Assembly: GCF_037392515.1 (NCBI RefSeq)
Contig: NC_090280.1
Location: 25,735,118 to 25,799,117, forward strand
Direction: 5' to 3'
Source of the DNA: Haliotis asinina
Taxonomy: Eukaryota; Mollusca; Gastropoda; Lepetellida; Haliotidae
Length of the DNA stretch: 64,000 bases
A model generated the notes under the pieces. That model was not told the DNA's origin, did no database searches, and saw only the letters and a list, made by a program, of their open reading frames with translations. The translations under genes and the position numbers were made by a program. Position 1 is the stretch's first letter. The number at the start of each line of letters is the position of its first letter. Of this stretch, positions 22,700 to 29,610 are shown in pieces.

Positions 22700-23349
22700 G
22701 TTACGTGAAGCGTTAAGCTGAGGTATCCTATATTTACAGGATTATGATTTATATCTAACACCGATATTGTCAGCTCAGGTATGTTGCCCTGGGTTAATCT
22801 CTTATACTGCCGTGGTGAAAATGACTCGGTTCTACCGTCGTTGAATTTCTCAGTTTTCACCGGCACTGCTCTCAGTATAGTGGAAGGGTGGCCTCCTTGA
22901 ATGTTATACGTTGTGCTCACCTGACCGAGATGAATGTATAGCTCTCGGTACGGTACTAGTTCGGGTAACTTCGTGCCTGTGACGGTTGTTGTTGGTTTTA
23001 TCTCGTCAGGAGACATACCGAGTATCCTCGCTAATGGTCGGCCGAGCCTCAAGGAGGTTCTTCCGTTGTTGATTAACACCACTGTGCCGTTTGAGTCGTT
23101 CATCTTGAGTTCGGCTCCCAGGGGTTTGAAGACCTCGTCGTTTAGAGAGCACACGCTGTAGTAGCCGTCAGTTATTTGACTGCGAGTTCCACTGACGAAC
23201 AGCTTATTGTTGCTGATATTAATGTTAGTCCATTGCGGTAGGTAGGTGATATCGCAGAGTGCGACTTCGAGTTGACCTGACGTGTTATCGATCGCGTGCG
23301 TCAGCTGAACGGCCTCACCGCTCGTTATTCCTGGAAGTGTTATGTACAT
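22696..23349 (-). CDS. Conserved Polinton virion protein, 217 aa (candidate minor capsid protein)
   Basis: It begins MYITLPGITSGEAVQLTHAI, continues with QLEVALCDITYLPQW and ends with a beta-rich block (PELTISVLDINHNPVNIGYL). The MYITLP start and a L-E-V-A-L-x-D/E-I-x-Y-P/L-x-W block near residue 30 recur in Polinton proteins I remember. The beta-strand-rich composition would suit a jelly-roll or small structural protein. I cannot say whether this or the 407-aa protein is the penton-type minor capsid component. It diverges from the 407-aa gene across a 35-bp AT-rich spacer. It heads the minus-strand block (217, 303, 229, 205 aa), whose stop/start overlap and small gaps suggest co-expression. 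Confidence 0.7.
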   Translation of the reverse strand: MYITLPGITSGEAVQLTHAIDNTSGQLEVALCDITYLPQWTNINISNNKLFVSGTRSQITDGYYSVCSLNDEVFKPLGAELKMNDSNGTVVLINNGRTSLRLGRPLARILGMSPDEIKPTTTVTGTKLPELVPYRELYIHLGQVSTTYNIQGGHPSTILRAVPVKTEKFNDGRTESFSPRQYKRLTQGNIPELTISVLDINHNPVNIGYLSLTLHVT

Positions 23350-23384
23350 ATTACATATATATTTATTTATATAATAGTTTTAAA
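23350..23384. promoter_or_regulatory. Putative bidirectional promoter, 35-bp AT-rich spacer
   Basis: The two start codons (minus strand at 23349, plus strand at 23385) are separated by only 35 bp of almost pure A/T, with TATATATTTATTTATATAAT that reads as TATA-like on both strands. Functional assignment is inference from position and composition. Confidence 0.5.
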
Positions 23385-24608
23385 ATGTATTCCCCTGGTG
23401 TGTTTTACCCTAAACTGGATGTAGATTTCTCCCCCATGAAGATCGTGGTTGCTCCTGAGTTGTATTTCAATGCCCAGCTTTTAGATGTGTTCGATAAGTA
23501 TAAGCTTTCGGTGACTAACATTGAGGCAGTCCACGCGTGGTTCAACAACCCTATGCAGTTCTGGCAGAATCAATTCAACTTTGCTGTGTGGTGCGCTACA
23601 ACGGGGTGTGGTGTGGCATTGACCGACACTCGGCGTGGACCGCTGAGTCAGTCTGTGTTCAAATTCCACGTGTACTACCAGGTCAGACGTATCCTTAAAG
23701 AGATCAGTGCCCCCCTCCCACAGGACAAAGCGTGGGACGCAACAAACAACCCATACGATAGACGGGCCTATGAACGTATTTGTAATGAATTCGAAATAAA
23801 CCCGAAGACGGATTGGCGTTTGCCGGGGCCGAACCACGGGTTGGGTATTCCTTCTGATGGCGTGCGATCAGTGAAAGAACTCAGTGATCTTATACTGAAA
23901 CAAGGTAAACTACGCCCGGACTTTGCTTTGTCGAGTAATGAATGGAGGGATGATCGTATGAACTTTAAAGGTGGTGTTGCTTTCACAGTCCAGAAAGTGG
24001 AGCAGTCAACCGCAGACGGGTGGAAAATGTTCATGCTGGACACGTCGAAAGGATTCACTCGTGCTGGTACAATACGCTTGAACGACTCGATTCGAACGTA
24101 CGTGTGGGCGCTGTTGGGTGCGCAGTCGATGACGCGTTCCAACATCCTCAGTAAGGGAACTGCTTACGACGCTCAGAAACAGTTCGTTTCCAACGTTGAG
24201 GATGCTATAAATTCTCCAGTTGATCTCCCGCGGGCCATCGAACGCTACCAAAACGTGTTAGAATACGCCAGATCGAAAGTCAACTACGTGTTCGGCGTGG
24301 GGCTGTACATGTCTCCGAGTGATATGCAACTTAGAATAAAAAAAGTGGTGGGTTATAACAACAAAATAGTCATAGCCACGGCGGACCAAAAGTTGGGTAT
24401 CAACCCCGATATTAACACCCCACATATCCCACACACCCAACCACGTGAAAAGGGTATAGTGGCGCCACCTCCGGAGCCTAAAGTTCAACCAACACCACAG
24501 GAGGTGGCCCCTCATATGCAGGTCTCCTATCAGCAGCATATTGATAATAAAACAGCCTTAGTGGTTGGTGGGGTAACTTTGGGACTTATTTGGTTAAAGA
24601 TTTCTTAG
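23385..24608 (+). CDS. Conserved Polinton protein, 407 aa, probable virion component
   Basis: An upstream ATG at 23259 is open in the same frame but lies inside the opposite gene. The ATG at 23385 (MYSPGVFYPKLDVDF) follows the AT-rich spacer and gives the N-terminus I expect, so I chose it. The body contains blocks I recall as strongly conserved in animal Polintons: FWQNQFNFAVWCATTGCGVA, NNPYDRRAYERICNEF, GFTRAGTIRLNDSIRTYVWA and GVGLYMSPSDMQLRIKKVVG. The last ~80 residues are a Pro/Gln-rich linker followed by a short hydrophobic C-terminus (TALVVGGVTLGLIWLKI). No catalytic motif is recognised. It may be a minor capsid or internal virion protein; evidence does not separate these. Its last 23 nt overlap the convergent gene at 24586. 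Confidence 0.8.
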   Translation: MYSPGVFYPKLDVDFSPMKIVVAPELYFNAQLLDVFDKYKLSVTNIEAVHAWFNNPMQFWQNQFNFAVWCATTGCGVALTDTRRGPLSQSVFKFHVYYQVRRILKEISAPLPQDKAWDATNNPYDRRAYERICNEFEINPKTDWRLPGPNHGLGIPSDGVRSVKELSDLILKQGKLRPDFALSSNEWRDDRMNFKGGVAFTVQKVEQSTADGWKMFMLDTSKGFTRAGTIRLNDSIRTYVWALLGAQSMTRSNILSKGTAYDAQKQFVSNVEDAINSPVDLPRAIERYQNVLEYARSKVNYVFGVGLYMSPSDMQLRIKKVVGYNNKIVIATADQKLGINPDINTPHIPHTQPREKGIVAPPPEPKVQPTPQEVAPHMQVSYQQHIDNKTALVVGGVTLGLIWLKIS

Positions 24609-25737
24609 CCGCTACGTACACCAGACCCGCCACGGCGACGATGGCTGCCCACAGGTTTTGACTGAGCCACATGGCAGTTTTAGACAGAGCGCTCAACAAC
24701 CACGAGACGATACTACCCAGGATGCCGGGAAGGGCTTCGGCGGCTTTACCAGCCAGTTTAGCTAGGCCTTCCCCGAGTTTTTTAATCCAGTCTTTAACAC
24801 CCCCACCACCACTTGGAGTTCCGCCGCCGCCAGGTGTGGAGGGAACTCCCATAGTACCCCCTGTTAGTGACACCACCAGGGTTGATATGATGAAACCCAA
24901 TGCAGTTAGAATGCTGGCGATGGTGATCCCTTGCTCCCGGAATAATATCTGAATCCTGTCTGCTAACGTGGTGTCTCGGTGGAGGACTTGATTGATGGTT
25001 TCCCGTATACGGCTGACCTGGGATCGAAGCTTTGCTTTGAAGGAGGATGCTGTCTCCAACCAGACCTTCTTTTCCTCTTCCAAATCACGTATTCGTTTCT
25101 CGATGGGGGCTTTCAGAGCCTCGTCCTCAGTTTCACCGAGTTTTTTCCTTTCATAGGCGATGTGGTCGTCTATCTCACTCATTTTGGTCGTGCTTTTCCA
25201 GAGATGACCACGAATGGTTTGCATTAACAGGTCCAACCCCCGCAGTTCCCTAAAAGTACTTTTGAGCCCCGGGAAGGGCTCGTTCTCGTAGTCGGCCAAC
25301 ACCTTTTTAATATCATAAGTCATGTTTTGATCTGATGTGGCGTCCCTGATGCCTTCCAGATCTTGAACTAACTTCGGAGGATACTGCTTAGGTCGTGCGC
25401 CACCGTAATCTTTGAAGCCTAGTTCATTTTGGACAAACTTACTTCCATGTTTACCAGCCAATGTTGATAAAGCAAGCGGTTCTCTAGTGCGTTTATTCAT
25501 AAGATCGATCCCCGGGCGAGACTTCAAACGCAGCGTGCCATTGCCATCAACAAAAAACTTGGAATCGTCTCGCTCCAACGGATATACATAATGTTTATCC
25601 TTTTTTAAACCTTCATAAAATCCGTCGACGGCGCCCTTAAGGAGCTCGTCACCTTGCGAGAATGAGGTCTCCTGGTCATCATCATATGCCTGGGCACTAT
25701 CGCCCCGCATATCATCCATAGGTATGTCTTCATCCAT
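24586..25737 (-). CDS. Putative membrane-active virion protein, 383 aa
   Basis: The N-terminal third is acidic (MDEDIPMDDMRGDSAQAYDD). The middle (about 170-250) is charged and likely coiled coil (IDDHIAYERKKLGETEDEAL, IRDLEEEKKVWLETASSFKA). Around 270-290 there is a hydrophobic helix (TIASILTALGFIISTLVVSL). A Gly/Pro-rich hinge (about 297-312) is followed by an amphipathic Lys/Leu/Ala helix (VKDWIKKLGEGLAKLAGKAA) and two hydrophobic stretches to the C-terminus. Amphipathic plus hydrophobic helices after a glycine hinge recall membrane-disrupting capsid proteins of adenovirus-like viruses, but this is analogy, not proven homology. It diverges from the capsid gene across a 32-bp spacer. The first ATG fits that spacer. 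Confidence 0.75.
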   Translation of the reverse strand: MDEDIPMDDMRGDSAQAYDDDQETSFSQGDELLKGAVDGFYEGLKKDKHYVYPLERDDSKFFVDGNGTLRLKSRPGIDLMNKRTREPLALSTLAGKHGSKFVQNELGFKDYGGARPKQYPPKLVQDLEGIRDATSDQNMTYDIKKVLADYENEPFPGLKSTFRELRGLDLLMQTIRGHLWKSTTKMSEIDDHIAYERKKLGETEDEALKAPIEKRIRDLEEEKKVWLETASSFKAKLRSQVSRIRETINQVLHRDTTLADRIQILFREQGITIASILTALGFIISTLVVSLTGGTMGVPSTPGGGGTPSGGGGVKDWIKKLGEGLAKLAGKAAEALPGILGSIVSWLLSALSKTAMWLSQNLWAAIVAVAGLVYVAAKKSLTK

Positions 25738-25769
25738 TAGTATTAAAAATATATTTCATTTATATAACA
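25738..25769. promoter_or_regulatory. Putative bidirectional promoter, 32-bp AT-rich spacer
   Basis: It separates the divergent starts of the 383-aa protein gene and the capsid gene. The sequence is AT-only for most of its length (TATTAAAAATATATTTCATT then TATATAAC), with TATA-like signals in both directions, closely resembling the spacer at 23350-23384. Confidence 0.5.
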
Positions 25770-27026
25770 ATGTACGGTAGAAAATTAGATCCTTTCAGAA
25801 AATTGAGAGAGCCATTAGGTGCCAGAGCCGTGCGACAGTCGGTGACCATCACCAACAACCCCAGCAAGATAGACCAGAATCAAACTCTGCTGGTTAGATT
25901 TCCAAACCTTGGTGAGAATGACCTCATTGTACCAGGCACTGTTCGACTGGCGTTCAATATCACGTTGACCTCCGACAACGACAAACGCGAGCTAGTGCGG
26001 AACGTGGGTCGAGCTATCATCAAGAAAACGACCGTCAAGATCAGCGGTAACGAGGTGCTGAGCATCGACGACAGCGACGTGTTTCACTGCTACAAGGATC
26101 TCTGGAAAAGCGAGAGAGAACGAGTCAATGATGTGTACCAGGGTATCAGCAAATCAACCCGGGCGCGCATAGGATACGTCTTCACGACAGACCAGCAAGA
26201 CAAACTATCGGACGGTGAAAAGGCCATCGCTCTAGCATACGGGAATCGATTCTGCGTGCCGCTCGACTTCGAGTTGCTCACGGGACACGCGCCGTTTTAC
26301 CAGGCCGCGCTGGGTGATAGGCTCGAATACGAGCTCACGTTTAACGACTATAGCAAAGTAGTGCGTACGCCGAACGGTGATGAGGCCAGTTATGCCATAG
26401 ACAACATCTCTCTGGAGTTCGACATGGTCACTAGCCCGGAGCTGGCCAGGCAGGTTCGAAGCCAGTACTCTGGGAAGATGGCCATCCTGTACGATCGCGT
26501 ACTGAGGCATAGATCAGTCGTGCGTGATAAGAGCGACACTGTGTGGAATATCAACCTGAACGTGCCGGCGCGATCGATGAAAGGTATCCTGGTCGTCCCC
26601 GTGGAGGATTATGATCCATTCCGGAGGGACAGCGAGAAGTTTTTCAACCCCGAGATTGAAAAGGTGGAAGTGACCATCGAGGGCGTACCCAACCAGCTGT
26701 TCAGTCATGGTATGAGACCACACCAGCAGTGGGATGAGATAAAAAAGCTACCAGTTGGGGACTACATAACAAAGGACCTGGACCTCGGCTCCGTGCAGAT
26801 CGGTGAATACCTGACCACCAAGTACGCCCTATGGTTGGACATGCGATCCACGGATGATGATAAACTGCACGGTAGCGGGCGTCGTATAGATAACGGTAGC
26901 GAAGGGATAACCATCCAGATTAATAAGAAGGCCCAAACCGCTGGTAAGTTGAAATTATATCTGTACGTAATTATGGACGCGCAACTTAATATAGACAATG
27001 GGAGATTCGTGCAAGCCATCTACTGA
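25770..27026 (+). CDS. Major capsid protein, double-jelly-roll type (418 aa)
   Basis: The protein starts MYGRKLDPFRKLREPLGAR. It carries the block DVFHCYKDLWKSERERVNDV and the strongly conserved CVPLDFELLTGHAPFYQAAL followed by DRLEYELTFND. I recognise that pattern from Polinton, adintovirus and related major capsid proteins, where the PL.FE.L..H.P.....L segment links strands of a jelly roll. The length is slightly short but within the range of Polinton capsid proteins. A second beta-rich half begins near residue 225 (SGKMAILYDRVLRHRSVVRD) and ends at GKLKLYLYVIMDAQLNI. It precedes the packaging ATPase, which overlaps its last 29 nt in another frame. The order capsid then ATPase suggests coupled morphogenesis functions. 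Capsid assignment comes from motif memory and context. Confidence 0.88.
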   Translation: MYGRKLDPFRKLREPLGARAVRQSVTITNNPSKIDQNQTLLVRFPNLGENDLIVPGTVRLAFNITLTSDNDKRELVRNVGRAIIKKTTVKISGNEVLSIDDSDVFHCYKDLWKSERERVNDVYQGISKSTRARIGYVFTTDQQDKLSDGEKAIALAYGNRFCVPLDFELLTGHAPFYQAALGDRLEYELTFNDYSKVVRTPNGDEASYAIDNISLEFDMVTSPELARQVRSQYSGKMAILYDRVLRHRSVVRDKSDTVWNINLNVPARSMKGILVVPVEDYDPFRRDSEKFFNPEIEKVEVTIEGVPNQLFSHGMRPHQQWDEIKKLPVGDYITKDLDLGSVQIGEYLTTKYALWLDMRSTDDDKLHGSGRRIDNGSEGITIQINKKAQTAGKLKLYLYVIMDAQLNIDNGRFVQAIY

Positions 27027-27666
27027 TGGGGGGTACCCCCCCACACCCCCCAACAATAAACAGTCCCAACTGCCCCACCTACCCACTGACCCACACTGCG
27101 CTATCATATGCGGGCAGACTGGCTGTGGGAAGACCGTTTTCGTGTTGGATATGTTGGAGGGTTACTACAAGGGTGTGTTCGATAACATCGTTATCATGTG
27201 CCCTACTCTGGGCATGAATAAAACGTACGCGCGACCTTGGGTGATGACGGACCCGGACGTACACAAAATCGACCCTGGAACACGCCTGCAGGATTGGTTG
27301 AAAGCTCTTCACGAGAAATTTAAAGGGGAACCGACGCTGTTCATACTGGACGACTGCAGCGCTAATCGCGAGATAACAAAAAAGAGAGACATGCTATCGT
27401 ACCTGGCCTTCTCCGGCCGGCATGCAAATCACAGCGTCTGGGTGCTAACGCAGAAGTTCAACTCGGTGTTGAAAGACCTCAGGGAGCAGACGCGATGGGT
27501 GGCCTTATTTCACTGCAAGGACAGGGATTCGTTCGAGGAGTGTTTGAGAGAGAACGATGTGATGAGCAAATTAGAACGGGAACGGGTGAAGAAACAGCTC
27601 GCTGAAACTAAACACGCTAAGCTCGTGCTAAAGACCGACCAACCCGTGGCTTATATAGTATGCTAA
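26998..27666 (+). CDS. DNA-packaging ATPase, FtsK/HerA-like (222 aa)
   Basis: Walker A GQTGCGKT lies at residues 39-46, and Walker B TLFILDD ends with Asp118-Asp119. A downstream HSVWVLTQKFNSV block matches the sensor-type motif of A32-like packaging ATPases (polar residue at the end of a strand, then Q). About 220 aa is the usual size for these genome-packaging motors of Polintons and related viruses, which pump DNA into preformed capsids. The ATG at 26998 overlaps the capsid gene stop by 29 nt in another frame. The first ~28 residues are Pro-rich, low in complexity and probably disordered. The stop codon lies in the first unit of the tandem repeat at 27661. Confidence 0.92.
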   Translation: MGDSCKPSTDGGYPPTPPNNKQSQLPHLPTDPHCAIICGQTGCGKTVFVLDMLEGYYKGVFDNIVIMCPTLGMNKTYARPWVMTDPDVHKIDPGTRLQDWLKALHEKFKGEPTLFILDDCSANREITKKRDMLSYLAFSGRHANHSVWVLTQKFNSVLKDLREQTRWVALFHCKDRDSFEECLRENDVMSKLERERVKKQLAETKHAKLVLKTDQPVAYIVC

Positions 27667-27720
27667 GCAAAGCTAAGCAAAGCTAAGCAAAGCTAAGCTA
27701 AAGCTAAGCAAAACTAAGCA
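27661..27720. repeat. Short tandem repeat, ~10-nt GCTAAGCAAA unit
   Basis: Three exact copies of GCTAAGCAAA, then slightly altered copies (GCTAAGCTAAA, GCTAAGCAAAA, CTAAGCA), run from the ATPase stop codon to the next gene. The TAA stop is part of the first unit. It is a candidate regulatory or origin-like element. Confidence 0.85.
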
Positions 27721-27835
27721 TATAGCTATGATATTTGAAGTATTTGTCGTGTGCAACTTAACTTTCATTTCTCTGTGTTTTGTTTGTATCGGGTATTATA
27801 TAGTTAAAACTAAATCTTACTTGTTATATTATAAG

Positions 27836-28405
27836 ATGGAGTGTGAGGAATTGCTCGAACAATTGTCTGTGGAGGGTTCCCCAACTGGGGATTCCCCCAA
27901 GCGAGAGAAACTGGTGGCGTTGGCTGTTGGCGGCAAAGCCAAACATTACTTTGGAGACTACACTCCGGATAAAATTAACAAAATGTCAGCCGAAGAAATC
28001 GATAAGCTGTACGCTAGATACGAGGCCCGGCTCGGAGCAGAAATGACAAAGACAATAGGATCGGCTATGACCCAGATATACACCGGTATTGTATCACAAT
28101 TCCTTCCCATTCCACCAGAGCGCCGACTTTACCTGTGGGAGGACCTAGATAAAGACCCTTTTATCGAACACGCCGTGAGCTCTATCAGCTGCGGGCTGTA
28201 CCACAAATATGGTATGTTGTTGGCTCCAGTGACGGCGGCGATTATCACGGCAAAACATTGCCAATTTGAGAGAAAGAATAATAATAATAGTATAGATGGA
28301 TGCTGCACAGGAAACCCCAGTGGAGGTACCCCCAACAGTGATGGAGGAGACCCCACCCCCAACAGTGGAGACCACTTCAACAGTAACCAGGCAGAAGAAT
28401 CCTAA
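27836..28405 (+). CDS. Conserved Polinton protein, 189 aa (or 225 aa from an upstream ATG)
   Basis: The frame is open from an ATG at 27728, which would add 36 residues with a hydrophobic N-terminal helix (VVCNLTFISLCFVCIGYYIV). The ATG at 27836 (MECEELLEQLSVEG) follows a TTATATTATAAG promoter-like run and gives a soluble N-terminus. I prefer it but cannot exclude the longer form. The central region is the recognisable part: KAKHYFGDYTPDKINKMSAE, then EIDKLYARYEARLGAEM and a hydrophobic C-terminal helix (YGMLLAPVTAAIITAKHC). This pattern recurs in animal Polintons; function unknown. The last ~40 residues are low-complexity Gly/Asn/Pro and overlap the next gene. Confidence 0.75.
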   Translation: MECEELLEQLSVEGSPTGDSPKREKLVALAVGGKAKHYFGDYTPDKINKMSAEEIDKLYARYEARLGAEMTKTIGSAMTQIYTGIVSQFLPIPPERRLYLWEDLDKDPFIEHAVSSISCGLYHKYGMLLAPVTAAIITAKHCQFERKNNNNSIDGCCTGNPSGGTPNSDGGDPTPNSGDHFNSNQAEES

Positions 28406-28613
28406 GAGAGTAGCTGCCGGTAAAAAACGGTGGTGTAACCAACATAAAGTGGCCAACCCAACCCGACTGTTATTGGCTGTAGGCGTAACTGCTGCCGTGG
28501 TTATAACATGGTTATACACCTCCCACAGTGAGCCACAACCCAACAGTGAGGTAACCCCCAACAGTGGGGGTATGGGGGTATCCCCCATGGTAGACCCGCA
28601 TATCATGTTATAA
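28296..28613 (+). CDS. Small Polinton membrane protein, 105 aa
   Basis: It starts inside the previous gene and overlaps it by 110 nt in the +1 frame. The N-terminal ~30 residues are Pro/Glu/Thr-rich (VEVPPTVMEETPPPTVET). Then comes KNPKRVAAGKKRW, a basic block I recall from equivalent Polinton proteins, and one transmembrane helix (about residues 57-75, RLLLAVGVTAAVVITWLY). The C-terminal tail is again Pro/Ser/Asn-rich. The overlap region and the tail share CCCAACAGTG-type repeats. A single-pass membrane or virion protein is the likely role. Confidence 0.75.
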   Translation: MDAAQETPVEVPPTVMEETPPPTVETTSTVTRQKNPKRVAAGKKRWCNQHKVANPTRLLLAVGVTAAVVITWLYTSHSEPQPNSEVTPNSGGMGVSPMVDPHIML

Positions 28614-28640
28614 TTTAAAATATTTTATATCATATATATA

Positions 28641-28868
28641 ATGTCTGAGGGGAAAACGTTCGTCAATGACGCATACCACGCCACAGTGGTAGCCAGTCTA
28701 GCCGTAGGGTACGCTCGGTTGACTAAAATGGTGCTTAAACAACCAACTATCAAGCTAGATTTCAACCTGCAGGATATGGGTATGCTTATAATGAACCTTG
28801 GTATGGCGATGGCCACAAAAGACATCCTAGTAAAACAAGGGATCATACCTGATAATATAATGAAATAA
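28641..28868 (+). CDS. Small conserved Polinton membrane protein, 75 aa
   Basis: The sequence has two hydrophobic segments (ATVVASLAVGYARL near 14-27 and MGMLIMNLGMAMATK near 45-59) separated by IKLDFNLQD, and ends KDILVKQGIIPDNIMK. I remember the LDF.L.D.GML....AMATKD.LVKQGIIP pattern as very constant among invertebrate Polintons, so a real gene despite its size. The start follows ATTTTATATCATATATATAA, a TATA-rich promoter-like run. Function unknown; likely a virion membrane or assembly component. Confidence 0.8.
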   Translation: MSEGKTFVNDAYHATVVASLAVGYARLTKMVLKQPTIKLDFNLQDMGMLIMNLGMAMATKDILVKQGIIPDNIMK

Positions 28869-28876
28869 ATATAGGG

Positions 28877-29302
28877 ATGGCCACGATAGCTATGATGGTC
28901 GGTGGGGCGTTAGTGAATGCCCTGGCATTTTCCGGGAGTAATTTCCTCTTCTCGAAACTACGAGATGATCACGCGGCTGAAATACAGGAAGAAAGGAAGC
29001 GACACGATCTCGCTACTGAGAAATTACAAAGAGCACAGGCCGAGTACGCTAAAAAACGCCTCCAGAGGCTCGATTTCATTAACGAACAACTCCAGCGTGA
29101 AAACCATGCCGTTCAAACATTCAACGATGTCGATGAAGGAATGAAAGAATACTATCTACTAACTGGTAAACGATTGGAAGCGCTCAATAAACCCACACTC
29201 GCTCAGTACTACACACCATCCAAGGGACAAATGAATCGTGAACTGGGCTTCATAGTGTTGGGTATAGCAGCTACTGCGTTGGTTGCAAAGCAATTAAACT
29301 AA
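28877..29302 (+). CDS. Conserved Polinton coiled-coil protein with terminal hydrophobic segments, 141 aa
   Basis: A short hydrophobic N-terminus (TIAMMVGGALVNALAFSGS) is followed by a long charged helix (about 28-80: ERKRHDLATEKLQRAQAEYA, then RLQRLDFINEQLQRENHAVQ), FNDVDEGMKEY, and a second hydrophobic helix at the end (ELGFIVLGIAATALVAK). The LAFSGSN.LFS and AVQTF.DVD blocks are ones I recall from other Polintons. Its start lies only 8 nt after the previous stop. It could be a membrane-tethered scaffold or virion protein; no enzymatic motif. Confidence 0.8.
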   Translation: MATIAMMVGGALVNALAFSGSNFLFSKLRDDHAAEIQEERKRHDLATEKLQRAQAEYAKKRLQRLDFINEQLQRENHAVQTFNDVDEGMKEYYLLTGKRLEALNKPTLAQYYTPSKGQMNRELGFIVLGIAATALVAKQLN

Positions 29303-29321
29303 AATACCTATATAAGTAAAC

Positions 29322-29585
29322 ATGAGACCCGCTCCATACCGATGCGAATATATACTTATGGGGAAGACCGAGGCTTGTGGTAGGAAATGCAGGAATCAGG
29401 GGTTCTGTTGTTTCCATATGGGAAGTCCTAACTACACGTGTTCTGTGTGTGGTATCGGGGTTAAAGGGCACTACTGTTTATGTAAAGCTCACGGAGCGAA
29501 CGTAGTCAGACATCAACTCATATACGAGAATAAAAAAGGTTACATAAAAGAACGTAGGCGACTGCTCAAGATAGACTCCAATTAG
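29322..29585 (+). CDS. Cys/His-rich zinc-binding-type protein, 87 aa
   Basis: Of 87 residues, about 12 are Cys and several are His, arranged as C..............C....C.....CC..H, then C..C.........C.C..H. This reads as two or three zinc-binding knuckles (for example YTCSVCGIGVKGHYCLCKAH). The C-terminus is basic (KGYIKERRRLLKID), suggesting nucleic-acid binding. It is preceded by CCTATATAAGTAAAC (TATA-like) and followed by polymerase B after 25 nt. A regulatory or DNA-binding role is inference. Confidence 0.75.
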   Translation: MRPAPYRCEYILMGKTEACGRKCRNQGFCCFHMGSPNYTCSVCGIGVKGHYCLCKAHGANVVRHQLIYENKKGYIKERRRLLKIDSN

Positions 29586-29610
29586 AGATTATACACACCT
29601 ACGTATAGCT

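Noticed and set aside
23259..23384. 42-residue N-terminal extension of the 407-aa Polinton protein
   Set aside because: It lies inside the oppositely oriented 217-aa gene and upstream of the promoter-like AT spacer; the ATG at 23385 fits better.
27661..27720. CRISPR-like array
   Set aside because: Units are ~10 nt with no spacers, in a eukaryotic transposon; an ordinary tandem repeat.
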